From: Tardiphaga robiniae
GTDB taxonomy: Bacteria; Pseudomonadota; Alphaproteobacteria; Rhizobiales; Xanthobacteraceae
Reading direction: 5' to 3'
DNA: 64,000 nt
NCBI RefSeq assembly: GCF_001618955.1
Contig: NZ_LVYV01000023.1
Location: 372,001-436,000 of the forward strand
Under the pieces are notes generated by a model. It was not told where the DNA came from. It saw only the letters and a list, made by a program, of their open reading frames with translations, and searched no databases. The position numbers and the translations under genes are program-made. Position 1 is the stretch's first letter. The number at the start of each line of letters is the position of its first letter. This document shows, piece by piece, positions 53,375 to 62,590 of the stretch.

Positions 53375-53473
53375 TAAATTGTCCTTGTTTGGACACCGAG
53401 TGGCTCCTGTCCACTCTGTTTGACGCCTCCCTGTTATCAACTTTAAAGCCGCCGGAAACGGCGGCTCTTTTTT
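53375..53473 (+). ncRNA. Candidate small RNA with three hairpins and a strong terminator
   Basis: In an otherwise gene-free 570-base gap, three hairpins follow each other: GTCC-TTGTTT-GGAC (53381-53394), GAGTGG-CTCCTGT-CCACTC (53398-53416) and a terminator with an 8-bp stem AGCCGCCG, GAAA tetraloop, CGGCGGCT and CTTTTTT (53447-53473). The unpaired stretch between the second and third contains CCTCCCTG. CU-rich, anti-Shine-Dalgarno loops plus a terminator are typical of trans-acting rhizobial sRNAs. The 5' end and strand of transcription are inferred; no promoter is obvious. It could alternatively be an isolated terminator of upstream transcription. Confidence 0.5.
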
Positions 53474-53642
53474 GGTATGTATGTCTCCATTCGGGGTGTC
53501 CGCGATCATTCAATCGCGTTGGAAACCATAAATACTTCTTTAATTTTACGCCGCTGGACTCTCACGCACGCACGCGTAATGATTTGTTCATCATAAGCCC
53601 GCCGTTCAGAGCTGGCTGCGAAACCTGCGTGAGGCGTTAACT

Positions 53643-54155
53643 ATGTCGGATCGTTTGCACAGCGAACCCGCTCTCGTTCAGTTCAGCGAGCGGCTGACCA
53701 ATTCCGCTGCCTTCGGCGCCTTGTTTCGCGAGGGGATGGATCTGGTCGAAGAGACCGCGGCCTATCTCGATGGCGTCGGCCGTAGCGAGGCCAAGGCACT
53801 GGATCGCTCCGTCAGCCTGACTTACGCCACCGAAAGCATGCGCCTCACCACCCGCCTCATGCAGCTTGCCTCATGGCTGCTGCTGCACCGTGCGGTGAAG
53901 GAAGGCGAGATGACGCTGACCCAGGCCAATCGTGAAAAGACCAAGGTCAAGCTCAGCGCCGCCGATCCGAGTCCGGAAGAAATGCTGCTCAAGCTGCCCG
54001 AGCAGCTGCAGATACTGATTGCGCGTTCGATGGTGCTGCAGACCAAGGTTCGTCGCCTCGACGTCTCGATCCACGCCGCGACCACCACGCATGCCCCGAT
54101 CGGCAATCCGCTGGTGCCGCAGCTCAATCGCCTGAAGGCCGCGTTCGAACGCTGA
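53643..54155 (+). CDS. DUF1465 protein
   Basis: 170 residues, mostly helical. VQFSERLTNSAAFGALFREGMDLVEETAAYLDGVGRSEAKALDRSVSLTYATESMRLTTRLMQLASWLLLHRAVKEGEMT matches DUF1465, a family restricted largely to alphaproteobacteria. No signal peptide or membrane segment. It has been considered a cytoplasmic regulator, but I know no firm function. The 5' gap holds AT-rich promoter-like sequence (53530-53570). Confidence 0.86.
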   Translation: MSDRLHSEPALVQFSERLTNSAAFGALFREGMDLVEETAAYLDGVGRSEAKALDRSVSLTYATESMRLTTRLMQLASWLLLHRAVKEGEMTLTQANREKTKVKLSAADPSPEEMLLKLPEQLQILIARSMVLQTKVRRLDVSIHAATTTHAPIGNPLVPQLNRLKAAFER

Positions 54156-54241
54156 TCTCCCGTCCCTCGCATTCCTGAACGCTGTTCCTCGCTCGCCGCT
54201 CATGCGCTAAACATGAGCTTGGCGCAGCGGGGGCATTTGCG

Positions 54242-55327
54242 ATGGCAGGCGATATCAGGGCATTGACCGGGGTGCGCGGCGTCGCAGCTGCTGTCATCGT
54301 CGTGTATCATTTCGGTGACGTGCAGCTCGCAACCGGTGGCACCGGCTCATTCTTCCGCATTCCCTACGGCTATCTGCTGGTCGACCTGTTTTTCATGCTG
54401 TCAGGCTATGTGATGGCGCTGACCTATCGCGACGCGTTCCTGCATCTCACTGGCAAGGCGTTTGCGCATTTCATGCTGAAGCGGGTCGCGCGGTTGTATC
54501 CGGCCTATTTCATCATCGGGCTGTTCTATGTGGCCAAGATCGCGGCTGGTCTGTCCGGTGAAAGGCTGGAGATGTATTCAGCCTGGGACTGGACCGGCAA
54601 CCTGTTGATGATGACCGGCTGGGGTCTCTACATTTTCCCGATCATCGGCGTGGCCTGGGCGGCGAGCGCCGAGATGGGCTCCTATCTGCTGCTGCCGATC
54701 CTGATGGCCTTTACCCAGCGCTGGAGCAAATGGATTGCGGGATTTGCGGTGATCGCGGCGCTGCTCGGCATCTATGCGGTTAGCGTCAGTGGCCGCGGGT
54801 CGGGCGGACCGCTCGATGTGGTCAACGGCAATTCGCTTTATCCGCTGCTGCGCGCGGTGGCGGGCTTCACGCTGGGCCTTGCGATCTTCCGCCTTAGTGG
54901 CCTCGTCGATCGCCTGTCGGCAACCGTGCAGGATGGTCTGGTCGTCGCGCTTCCGCTCGCCATCATCGCCGTCGGTTTGGCCGATGCGAGCGATCGCTTG
55001 ATGTATCTGCTGTACATCCCGCTGGTCGCGGTGCTCTCGCGTGATGGCCGGATGGCGCAACTGCTGTTCGGCAACGCGCTGGTCTACCGGCTCGGCATCA
55101 TCTCGTACTCGATCTATCTGATCCATCCGCTGTTCGTCAGTTTCGCTATCAGGACCTGGCGGCATTTAGGCCAGACTGAGGTTGTCTATATCGCTGCATC
55201 GCTGGTCTGTTTCGCCATCATCTGGGCGCTGGCGGAAGTGAGCTATCGCTTCGTCGAAATGCCCGGCCGCAACTGGATCACGCAGCGCTTTATCCCGCGG
55301 AGAAGCGACGTCCCGGCGAAGGCGTAG
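54242..55327 (+). CDS. Acyltransferase 3 family membrane protein (OafA/YrhL-like)
   Basis: 361 residues with about ten helices. IRALTGVRGVAAAVIVVYHFGD carries the catalytic-type R-G-x-A...H, and LLVDLFFMLSGYVMALTYRD the second family motif. FGNALVYRLGIISYSIYLIHPLF and VEMPGRNW are at the end. Such enzymes transfer acetyl or other acyl groups to cell-surface glycans. The acceptor is unknown and no saccharide cluster is adjacent. Confidence 0.9.
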   Translation: MAGDIRALTGVRGVAAAVIVVYHFGDVQLATGGTGSFFRIPYGYLLVDLFFMLSGYVMALTYRDAFLHLTGKAFAHFMLKRVARLYPAYFIIGLFYVAKIAAGLSGERLEMYSAWDWTGNLLMMTGWGLYIFPIIGVAWAASAEMGSYLLLPILMAFTQRWSKWIAGFAVIAALLGIYAVSVSGRGSGGPLDVVNGNSLYPLLRAVAGFTLGLAIFRLSGLVDRLSATVQDGLVVALPLAIIAVGLADASDRLMYLLYIPLVAVLSRDGRMAQLLFGNALVYRLGIISYSIYLIHPLFVSFAIRTWRHLGQTEVVYIAASLVCFAIIWALAEVSYRFVEMPGRNWITQRFIPRRSDVPAKA

Positions 55328-55651
55328 GCATCGGGGCTATCAAGTCGGTAGTGCGGCGCGATGCCGCAGACGGCCGCGATCCATTCTTTCAGATATTACT
55401 GCCACGCTGCCCGGAAATGTGAGCGATGACGCTGCAGGTACAGCGTCATTTATCGCAAAGCCTTGCCTGAATGGGGTTTCTCGCCAGAGAGCTACACTTC
55501 GGATGCCGGGCCAATGCGAGTTTGGAGGAGGCGTCGCGCCAGCTATCTTCGCATTGTTGCGGTGACTCCATGTCGCACGGGAGCAATCGCAACGATGTGG
55601 CATTGAAGCGCGGCCACACCGAAATTCCGCGCCGATCCAAGTAGGAATCTG
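55328..55651 (+). other. Intergenic region with a hairpin, no gene seen
   Basis: A perfect stem ATGACGCTG / CAGCGTCAT (55426-55434, 55441-55449) followed by TTATC may end transcription of the acyltransferase gene. The rest, up to the MipA/OmpV start at 55652, shows no supported gene. Confidence 0.5.
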
Positions 55652-56485
55652 ATGTCTTTGTCTCCTCGCCTGTTCGGTCTCATTGGTGTGTTGGCTTGTC
55701 CGGCGGTTGCGGCCGCGGCTGATCCGGTGGTGATGCTGCCATCCGTGCCGTTCGTGCCGTCGGCCTCCGGCGGCTGGACCGTGACCGTCGGGATCGGCGG
55801 AGAGATGCAGCCGTCCTATGAAGGTGCGGGGAGCTCCAAGCTTGGGCCGAAGCCGATCATCTCCATACGCCGGGCGGGCACGCCGGCGCGTTTCAAGAGT
55901 ATGCGGGACAATGCGAGTTTCGCCCTGATCGATGTCGGTGGCTTTCGCGCCGGTCCGGTCGGGGCTTACAAAACCTCCCGCAAGGCCAGCGATCACAGTG
56001 AGCTGCGTGGCTTGAAGGACGTCGACTTCGCCGTCGAGCTAGGTGGTTTCGCTGAATACTACGCTTTCGACTGGCTGCGCCTTCGCTCTGAACTGCGCCG
56101 CGGTTTCGGCGGTCATGAGGGCATCGTCGCGGATTTCTCTGCGGACGTGATCGTACCGATCAACGAGCGGATGACCTTTGCGGCCGGCCCGCGCTATACC
56201 GCGACCAACGCAAAGTATACATCGGCCTACTTCAGCGTAAGCAATGTCGAGGCACTGGCCTCGGGCCTGCCGGTCTACGACGCCAAGGGCGGTTCGAGCT
56301 CGGTCGGTGCCGGTGCGCAGCTGCGCTACAAGCTCGATCCGCAGTGGGAAGTACGCGGCTATGTCGAATACGACAAGCTGCTTGGCAGCATCGCTGACAG
56401 TCCGCTGGTGAAATTCCGGGGATCCACCAATCAGGTGACCTACGGCGTCGGCGTGGCCTATTCGTTCGACGTCGGCGTGCGCTAG
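55652..56485 (+). CDS. MipA/OmpV family outer-membrane protein
   Basis: 277 residues with signal peptide (LFGLIGVLACPAVAAAAD). The repeated amphipathic strands end with a C-terminal aromatic-rich strand (NQVTYGVGVAYSFDVGVR), and WTVTVGIGGEMQPSYEGAGSSKLGPKPIISIRRAG plus DVDFAVELGGFAEYYAFDWLRLRSELRRGFGGHEGIVADFSADVIVPI match MipA/OmpV, a beta-barrel scaffold family. AGGAATCTG precedes the ATG. Confidence 0.9.
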   Translation: MSLSPRLFGLIGVLACPAVAAAADPVVMLPSVPFVPSASGGWTVTVGIGGEMQPSYEGAGSSKLGPKPIISIRRAGTPARFKSMRDNASFALIDVGGFRAGPVGAYKTSRKASDHSELRGLKDVDFAVELGGFAEYYAFDWLRLRSELRRGFGGHEGIVADFSADVIVPINERMTFAAGPRYTATNAKYTSAYFSVSNVEALASGLPVYDAKGGSSSVGAGAQLRYKLDPQWEVRGYVEYDKLLGSIADSPLVKFRGSTNQVTYGVGVAYSFDVGVR

Positions 56486-56554
56486 CACGACGTGCGATAG
56501 CACGGCGCGCGCCTGCACAGCGTGGGCAAATACCGCGCTTGCTGGCTCGCGCTT

Positions 56555-57178
56555 CTAGCGATCCCCGAGCAGATAGTACGACAGCATCGTATCCAGCTCC
56601 TGTTCCAGCTCGCCATTGGCGAAGGCATCCGGACGGAATGCGATCGCCGCATCGAGCGCCGAGCCGACCATTCTCGGAATAAAGAAGCTGCCGGCCTCGC
56701 GATTGAAGCCAGGGCGCAGCTCGTCGGCATGGCTGTCGAACATGCCGCGCAACAGGCCTTGCCGCTGCGGGAAGCGATCAAATGGCCACTGAGCAGGGGG
56801 CCGGCCCGAGGCAGTCTCCATCAAGACTTTCAGCAGCGGCAGGACGCGTGCGTGCTGGCTGATTGCAGTGTTCAGGCCGGAACGGACAAACCCGCGCAGA
56901 TCCAGCCCTTCGAATTCTGAAATGGTCTGCCAGATATTTTCGGACATTTGCGCCTCCGTCCGGCCATGGAGGGCCCCGAACAGCGCGTCTCGATTCGGAA
57001 AATACTGATAGAGCGAGCCGATGCTGACGCCGGCGCGCTCCGCGATCCGGTTGGTGGTGGCGCGGTCGTATCCTTCATCGACCAGGACGAGAGCGGCGGC
57101 GTCCAGGATGACGCCCACGGTCGCAACGGAGCGCGCCTGACGCGGCTTCTTGCGGTGGTGCCCCGTATTGGTCGGCAT
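56555..57178 (-). CDS. TetR/AcrR-family transcriptional regulator
   Basis: 207 residues. The N-terminal helix-turn-helix is VATVGVILDAAALVLVDEGYDRATTNRIAERAGVSIGSLYQYFPNRDALF. The ligand-binding C-terminal half (about residues 75-207) is divergent, so the effector is unknown. An inverted repeat at 57237-57256, upstream of its start, could be its operator. The gene lies between MipA/OmpV and rpmE with no obvious target operon. Confidence 0.9.
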   Translation of the reverse strand: MPTNTGHHRKKPRQARSVATVGVILDAAALVLVDEGYDRATTNRIAERAGVSIGSLYQYFPNRDALFGALHGRTEAQMSENIWQTISEFEGLDLRGFVRSGLNTAISQHARVLPLLKVLMETASGRPPAQWPFDRFPQRQGLLRGMFDSHADELRPGFNREAGSFFIPRMVGSALDAAIAFRPDAFANGELEQELDTMLSYYLLGDR

Positions 57179-57236
57179 GCTCTTGTTGCGCCCCCGCGCA
57201 AGGTGATGTGGCGCATCTTATTGGGAGGGCAACCGA

Positions 57237-57256
57237 GGCGGTTTTAAGGTACCGCC
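57237..57256. promoter_or_regulatory. Inverted repeat, TetR operator candidate
   Basis: GGCGGT, 8 bases, ACCGCC (57237-57242, 57251-57256), 59 bases upstream of the TetR ATG; a second palindrome CCGCCA...TGGCGG overlaps its right half. Confidence 0.4.
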
Positions 57257-57278
57257 ATGGCGATGGCGGGCCGGCAAC

Positions 57279-57310
57279 GAAAAACGCCCCTGCAGGCTGC
57301 AGAGGCGTTT
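57279..57310 (-). terminator. Rho-independent terminator of rpmE
   Basis: On the minus strand AAACGCC...CTGCAG / CTGCAG...GGCGTTT with one mismatch, followed by TTCG after five T. It is about 50 bases past the rpmE stop; another hairpin, GATCTTC...GAAGATC (57341-57359), overlaps the stop codon. Confidence 0.75.
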
Positions 57311-57357
57311 CGAAAGGCAGTCGGACAAGCCGGAAGGGCCGATCTTCTTTAGGAAGA

Positions 57358-57588
57358 TCAGTCTTCCTTCTTGAGGAAGCCCGAGAACTTCTTCTGGAAG
57401 CGTGACACGCGGCCACCGCGGTCGAGAAGCTGGGTGGTGCCGCCGGTCCAGGCCGGATGCGACCGCGGATCGATGTCGAGGTTCAGCTTGTCGCCTTCCT
57501 TGCCCCAGGTGGAGCGGGTCTGATACTCGCTACCATCGGTCATAACGACCGTAATGTTATGATAATCCGGGTGAATTTCGGCTTTCAT
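57358..57588 (-). CDS. rpmE: 50S ribosomal protein bL31
   Basis: 76 residues: [30 protein letters not shown], then [35 protein letters not shown]. The HPAWTG motif is diagnostic. It lacks the CxxC zinc pair of the C+ type, so this is the zinc-independent form usual in alphaproteobacteria. The ATG at 57586-57588 follows GGAACC; upstream codons in frame have no support. Divergent from the ABC exporter gene. Confidence 0.95.
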   Translation of the reverse strand: MKAEIHPDYHNITVVMTDGSEYQTRSTWGKEGDKLNLDIDPRSHPAWTGGTTQLLDRGGRVSRFQKKFSGFLKKED

Positions 57589-57813
57589 GACGGTTCCTTC
57601 GGCGCGCCGGCGCCTGAATCTCTGTGATTTCAATGGCGGATTTGGCCGCTCTATATCGCAGGAACGGGCAGGAGACAAGGACTGCCGCGACGGATCATGG
57701 CCCCTCGTGCGGTTGCCCCCGGGCAATTTGCCCTGCCGGGAATTGACCTAGGTCATTTGCCTCGGGGCCCGCTCCGGCCTATCTCAGGGCAACGACAAGA
57801 ACGGTTATAAATC

Positions 57814-59676
57814 ATGAGTGCAGTCGAACGGCTTGAGATCCCCCGCGCGGCCAAGCCGACGCTTCCGCAGCCCGATCCCGTGCTTCCGGAGCCGTCGCTG
57901 GCGGATACCGTTGTGGAGTCCCCGGCACCACCCAGCCGAGCCAAATTGCGGCCGCTCCTGGCGTTGGCGCCCTATGTGGCGCGGTATCGCGGCCGGGCCC
58001 TGCTGGCGCTGGTGTCGCTGACCGTTGCGGCTGTGACCACGCTCGTCGTGCCTGTGGCGGCACGGCGGATGATCGACTTCGGCTTCAGCCCCGAAGGCAT
58101 CGCGATGATCAACAACTATTTCAGCGTCATGATCGCTGTGGTGGTCGTGCTCGCGCTGGCCAGTGCGGCCCGCTACTACCTCGTCATGACCATCGGCGAG
58201 CGCATCGTCGCCGATCTGCGCCGCGACGTGTTCCAGCATCTCACCGCCCTGTCGCCGTCTTTCTTCGATACGTCGCGCTCCGGCGAACTGGTGTCGCGGC
58301 TCACGGCCGATACTACGCAGATCAAGTCAGCGGTCGGCGCGTCCGTATCCATCGCGCTGCGCAACCTCGTGCTGTTTCTCGGCGCGGCAGCCATGATGGT
58401 CGTTTCTAGCCCCAAGCTCTCCGGCTTCGTGCTCGCGGCGATTCCGCTGATTGTGATCCCGCTGGTGGCCTTCGGGCGCTGGGTGCGGCGCCTGTCGCGC
58501 AACGCGCAGGATACGCTGGCGGAAGCCTCGGCCTATGCCGGCGAACTCGTTGGCTCGATCCGTACGGTGCAGGCCTATACCAACGAGCAGCTGGCGAACG
58601 CGCGCTTCGGCAAGGAGGTCGAGCAGGCCTATGACGCTGCGCGCGGCTCCACGCGCGCGCGCGCCGTGCTGACTGCGATTATCATCTTCATCGTGTTCTC
58701 CAGTGTCGTCGGCATTCTCTGGGTCGGCTCGCACGATGTTCTGACGGGCTCGTTGACGCCCGGCCGTCTCGGACAGTTCGTGCTCTATGCGGCCTTCGCG
58801 GCCTCCAGCCTCGGCCAGCTCAGCGAAGTCTGGGGCGAGATTTCGGCGGCGTCGGGCGCGGCGGAACGACTGTTCGAAATCCTCAACGTCAAATCCGCCG
58901 TGGTGGCCCCGGCAGCGCCGCGGGCCTTGCCGCAGCCCGCACGCGGCGACGTCGTGTTCGACAACGTCTCCTTTGCCTATCCGACCCGGCCGGACATCCT
59001 GTCGGCCGCTGGCGTGTCGCTGTCGGTGAAGGCTGGCGAAAAGGTCGCCATCGTCGGCCCGTCCGGTGCCGGCAAGAGCACGCTGTTTCATTTGCTGCTG
59101 CGCTTTTACGATCCCAAGGGCGGCGCCATCTCGGTCGATGGCGTACCGATCCGCAACGCCGATCCGCGCGAGCTGCGCAAGCGCATCGCATTGGTGCCGC
59201 AAGACTCCGTCGTGTTCGCGGCAACGGCCCGGGAGAACATCCGCTTCGGTCGTCCCGATGCGACGGACGCTGAAGTCGAGCACGCCGCATCGCTAGCGCA
59301 TGCCACGGAATTCATCCGCCGCCTGCCTGATGGATTCGAGGCGCAGTTGGGCGAACGGGGCGTCACGCTCTCCGGCGGCCAGCGTCAGCGCATCGCCATC
59401 GCACGCGCCATCCTGCGCGATGCACCGCTGCTGCTGCTCGATGAAGCAACGTCTGCACTCGATGCCGAATCCGAGACGCTGGTGCAGACCGCACTGGAAG
59501 AGCTGATGAAACACCGCACCACGCTGGTGATCGCCCATCGCCTCGCCACCGTGCTGTCCTGCGATCGCATCCTCGTCATGGATCATGGCCGCATCGTCGA
59601 GCAGGGCACGCATGCCTCGTTGGTCGCGGCGAACGGGCTTTATGCACGACTGGCGCGGCTGCAGTTCGGGGTGTGA
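57814..59676 (+). CDS. ABC exporter (MsbA/LmrA-like, membrane plus ATPase domains fused)
   Basis: 620 residues. Six-helix membrane domain at about 45-340 ([68 protein letters not shown]), ATPase domain from about 380: Walker [11 protein letters not shown]-loop [10 protein letters not shown], signature LSGGQRQR, Walker [14 protein letters not shown]-loop VIAHRLATV. The membrane half resembles the lipid/multidrug exporter family. It sits next to rpmE, divergently, as in other Rhizobiales. Substrate unknown. It works as a homodimer. Confidence 0.93.
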   Translation: MSAVERLEIPRAAKPTLPQPDPVLPEPSLADTVVESPAPPSRAKLRPLLALAPYVARYRGRALLALVSLTVAAVTTLVVPVAARRMIDFGFSPEGIAMINNYFSVMIAVVVVLALASAARYYLVMTIGERIVADLRRDVFQHLTALSPSFFDTSRSGELVSRLTADTTQIKSAVGASVSIALRNLVLFLGAAAMMVVSSPKLSGFVLAAIPLIVIPLVAFGRWVRRLSRNAQDTLAEASAYAGELVGSIRTVQAYTNEQLANARFGKEVEQAYDAARGSTRARAVLTAIIIFIVFSSVVGILWVGSHDVLTGSLTPGRLGQFVLYAAFAASSLGQLSEVWGEISAASGAAERLFEILNVKSAVVAPAAPRALPQPARGDVVFDNVSFAYPTRPDILSAAGVSLSVKAGEKVAIVGPSGAGKSTLFHLLLRFYDPKGGAISVDGVPIRNADPRELRKRIALVPQDSVVFAATARENIRFGRPDATDAEVEHAASLAHATEFIRRLPDGFEAQLGERGVTLSGGQRQRIAIARAILRDAPLLLLDEATSALDAESETLVQTALEELMKHRTTLVIAHRLATVLSCDRILVMDHGRIVEQGTHASLVAANGLYARLARLQFGV

Positions 59677-59697
59677 GTATCGACGATAGGAGGCTTG

Positions 59698-60144
59698 CTA
59701 CGGCTTCCATTCCATCAGGTCGACGGCACGGCCTGACGTGTTCACTTCATCGCCCGTTTTGACGAAGCCGTTACGCATATAGAATTTGATTGCGCGGATA
59801 TTGTCGGCATTGACCTTCAGCCTCACGCCGGTGGGCGATAGGCGTTTGGTTTCATCGACCAGCGTGCGGCTGACATCGGATCCCCATTGAGCGGGGCTGA
59901 CCACTAACTGATCGAGATAACCCCTGCCGTCGATGGTGACGAAGCCGACCAGCGCGCCGTCCTGCTCCGCAACCACGATTTGCGCTACGGGTACCAGTTC
60001 GGTGCGCCATCGGTTGCGCCACCAGTCTACGCGGGCGTCGAAATTGATCGACGGATAGGCCTGCCGCCATGTCTCCAGCCACAAGGTGATGGACGCGTCT
60101 TCATCGCTCTCGCGATAGGGACGCAACTTGAATGCCTCAGACAT
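59698..60144 (-). CDS. GNAT-family N-acetyltransferase
   Basis: 148 residues with the GNAT fold: YRESDEDASITLWLETWRQAYP at the N-terminus, QIVVAEQDGALVGFVTIDGRGYLDQLVVSPAQWGSDVSRTLVDETKRLSPTGVRLKVNADNIRAIKFYMRNGFVKTGDE, the acetyl-CoA binding and N-x-xAIxFYxxxGF motif. The classic Q/R-x-x-G-x-G/A site is altered to QWGSDV. Substrate unknown. It lies 4 bases downstream of the OmpA-like gene and is probably in that operon. Confidence 0.88.
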   Translation of the reverse strand: MSEAFKLRPYRESDEDASITLWLETWRQAYPSINFDARVDWWRNRWRTELVPVAQIVVAEQDGALVGFVTIDGRGYLDQLVVSPAQWGSDVSRTLVDETKRLSPTGVRLKVNADNIRAIKFYMRNGFVKTGDEVNTSGRAVDLMEWKP

Positions 60145-60148
60145 GCCC

Positions 60149-61180
60149 TCAGCGCTCGGTGAGCTTGAGTTCGATGCGGCGGTTGCGCTTGTACGCTTCT
60201 TCGGTCTGGGCCGTATCCAGCGGCTGATTTTCGGCGAAGCCGGCGGCGACGAGGCGTTGTGCGGGGACGCCGAGCGAGATCAGATACTGCACCACTGAGA
60301 TAGCTCGTGCTGACGACAGTTCCCAGTTCGACTTGAACAGCGGGCTGTTGAGGATCGGCCGCGAGTCGGTGTGGCCATCGACGCGCATCACCCAGGCGAT
60401 TTCCGACGGGATCTGCTTGTCGAGTTCGGTGAGTGCACTGGCGACCTTGTCGAGTTCGGCGCGGCCTTCCGGTAACAATAGTGCCTGACCGGCGTCGAAG
60501 AATACTTCCGACTGGAATACGAAGCGGTCGCCGACCACACGAATGTCAGGGCGGTTGCCGAGAATGGCGCGCAGGCGTCCGAAGAATTCGGAGCGATAGC
60601 GCGACAGCTCCTGAACGCGCTGCGCGAGTGCGACGTTGAGGCGCTGGCCAAGATCGACGATGCGGCCCTGCGATTCCTTGTCTCGTTTCTCGGACGCTTC
60701 CAGTGCTTCTTCGAGTGCCGCGAGCTGGCGGCGCAGCGCGGAGATCTGCTGGTTCAGCACCTCGACCTGCGCCAGCGCGCGGGCTGAGAGCTGCTTTTCG
60801 GAATCCAGCGCTTTGTTGAGCTCGGTGTTGCGGCCTGCGGCATCGGAGCCTGCACCGGCAAGGCCGTCATACAGGCCCTTGATCCGGTCGCGCTCCGATT
60901 CCGCGGCGGACAGCCCGGCGCGCATCTGAGATAGCTGTTCGTCGAGATTGAGCTTGCCGAGCTTCTCCAGCGACAGCAGATCGTTCAGCTGTGCCAGCTT
61001 GGCGGTGAGCTGTTCCAGCGCCTTGTCCTTGCCGGTGACTTCCTGCGACAGATAGAATTGCACGACGAGGAAGATCGACAGCAGGAAGACGATTGCGAGC
61101 ACCAGCGTCGACAGCGCATCGACGAAGCCCGGCCAGTAGTTGAATTCGGAAGAGCCGCGGCGATTGCGTGCCAATGCCAT
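60149..61180 (-). CDS. OmpA/MotB-like peptidoglycan-binding protein with coiled coil
   Basis: 343 residues. One N-terminal membrane helix (YWPGFVDALSTLVLAIVFLLSIFLVVQFYLSQ), whose FVDALSTLVL segment is like the MotB plug helix, a long coiled coil (about residues 50-185), and a C-terminal OmpA domain (QSEVFFDAGQALLLPEGRAELDKVASALTEL, VDGHTDSRPI, ELSSARAISVVQYLISLGVPAQRLVAAGFAENQPLD) that binds peptidoglycan. It starts 3 bases after the MotA/ExbB-like gene, with which it probably forms a proton-driven, wall-anchored complex. Substrate or output unknown. Confidence 0.9.
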   Translation of the reverse strand: MALARNRRGSSEFNYWPGFVDALSTLVLAIVFLLSIFLVVQFYLSQEVTGKDKALEQLTAKLAQLNDLLSLEKLGKLNLDEQLSQMRAGLSAAESERDRIKGLYDGLAGAGSDAAGRNTELNKALDSEKQLSARALAQVEVLNQQISALRRQLAALEEALEASEKRDKESQGRIVDLGQRLNVALAQRVQELSRYRSEFFGRLRAILGNRPDIRVVGDRFVFQSEVFFDAGQALLLPEGRAELDKVASALTELDKQIPSEIAWVMRVDGHTDSRPILNSPLFKSNWELSSARAISVVQYLISLGVPAQRLVAAGFAENQPLDTAQTEEAYKRNRRIELKLTER

Positions 61181-61183
61181 GGA

Positions 61184-62194
61184 TCAGTTCTTCTCAGGTT
61201 GGCGAGCGATGTGTTCCAGCAGCTTCTTGATCTCGCGGCTTTGCTCGCCCTGGCCGTCGGCCCATTCGCGGATCATCTCCTGCTCGCTGCGCATATGCGC
61301 CACAAGGCTCTGGATCGCATCGGCGAGATTGGCCATGGCGGTCGTGGTGCCACGATTGTTGTTGCCGTCCTCGATGGAGCGACGCAGGCGCTCGATGGCA
61401 TCCTGCAACTCGGCCGGGGTGCCAGATGAGATAACGGGGGCTGTTTCGCCGGAGTATTCCTTCACGGTGGAAGCGAGCCAGTCTTCCAGATCCGTATAAA
61501 ACCGGTTCTGCGCCTGGCTGGATTGCAGGTCGAGGAAGCCGAGGATCAGTGAGCCGGCGAGGCCGAACAGCGATGACGAGAACGAGATCCCCATGCCGGC
61601 GAGCGGCGCGGCGAGGCCTTCCTTCAGCGTGTCGAACAGCGAGCCGGCATCGCCACCGACCTTGAGGCCTTCGATCACCTTGCCGACGGAGCCAACGGTC
61701 TCGATCAGGCCCCAGAAGGTACCGAGCAGTCCGAGAAACACCAAGAGGCCGGTCATATAGCGCGAGATGTCGCGGGATTCGTCGAGGCGCGTCGCGATCG
61801 AATCGAGCAGATGCCGCATGGTCTGCTGCGAGATGGTCATACGGCCGGTACGCTCGCCGCCGAGGATCGCAGCCATCGGCGCCAGCAGGGTCGGGCGTCG
61901 GTCCAGCGCTAGGCCAGGATCGGAAATCCGAAAGCTGTTGACCCAGGAGACTTCCGGATAGAGCCGGATGACCTGCCTGAACGACAGGATAATGCCGATC
62001 GCCAATACCGCGCCGATTAGCGCGTTGAGCCCGGGATTGGCAAAGAAAGCGAGAACGATCTGCTTGTAGAGCACGGTCATGATCAGACCGCAGAGCACCA
62101 AAAACACCAGCATTCGGACCAGGAAGATCCGGGGCGATGAGAGCTTGGTCAGTTCGATCTCCATCGCGGAGCGGGAGGAGGAGCCAGGCGCCAT
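61184..62194 (-). CDS. MotA/TolQ/ExbB proton-channel family protein
   Basis: 336 residues with membrane helices at about 25-50 and 58-75, a large cytoplasmic part, and paired helices (TGLLVFLGLLGTFWGLIETVGSVGKVIEGL; LAAPLAGMGISFSSSLFGLAGSLILGFLDLQ) that match the proton-channel signature of ExbB/TolQ/MotA. A C-terminal cytoplasmic coiled region (DAIERLRRSIEDGNN) follows. With the OmpA-like gene 3 bases downstream it forms the ion-driven pair. No flagellar genes are near, so I do not call it MotA. Confidence 0.9.
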   Translation of the reverse strand: MAPGSSSRSAMEIELTKLSSPRIFLVRMLVFLVLCGLIMTVLYKQIVLAFFANPGLNALIGAVLAIGIILSFRQVIRLYPEVSWVNSFRISDPGLALDRRPTLLAPMAAILGGERTGRMTISQQTMRHLLDSIATRLDESRDISRYMTGLLVFLGLLGTFWGLIETVGSVGKVIEGLKVGGDAGSLFDTLKEGLAAPLAGMGISFSSSLFGLAGSLILGFLDLQSSQAQNRFYTDLEDWLASTVKEYSGETAPVISSGTPAELQDAIERLRRSIEDGNNNRGTTTAMANLADAIQSLVAHMRSEQEMIREWADGQGEQSREIKKLLEHIARQPEKN

Positions 62195-62590
62195 GTGCTG
62201 ATCATCTGCATGCGAGGAAAAGGTTCGACGCGCAATATGGCACAGCCCCGCGACAAAAAAAGATCGGATACTGCCGGAATCAGCGATGTCACCGGGAACT
62301 TCCAGTTGAAACCCGGTTTGATCTGGCGCGTATTCGTAAAAAACCTTTTTGTTGAGCCGTTTACGGGCTCCTGCATGGCGCTTCTATAGTTGCAAGCGCT
62401 GGTGACAATTGCGGTCTCGCTCTCGGTTCTGACGTCACTTGCCTGAGTGGTGCAACAGCGCTCCGGCAACTCCGGTTTGGTCGATACGATCTGGACCTCT
62501 CGCTCGGCGTTGTCGGCGCATGCAATGCGCTATGGCCAGTGCCGGGGGGCGTAGCTGAATATCTGGCAATGGCTCTTCCCGACGCTGATC
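62195..62590. other. Intergenic region, no gene seen
   Basis: About 400 bases between the ExbB-like start and a methyltransferase remnant. It should hold the promoter of the ExbB-like operon. I find no convincing open frame, hairpin or RNA signature. Confidence 0.4.

Noticed and set aside
62284-62318. GGAAC followed at 16 bases by GTTT as an EcfG site
   Set aside because: The -10 box does not match CGTT acceptably and it faces no gene start.
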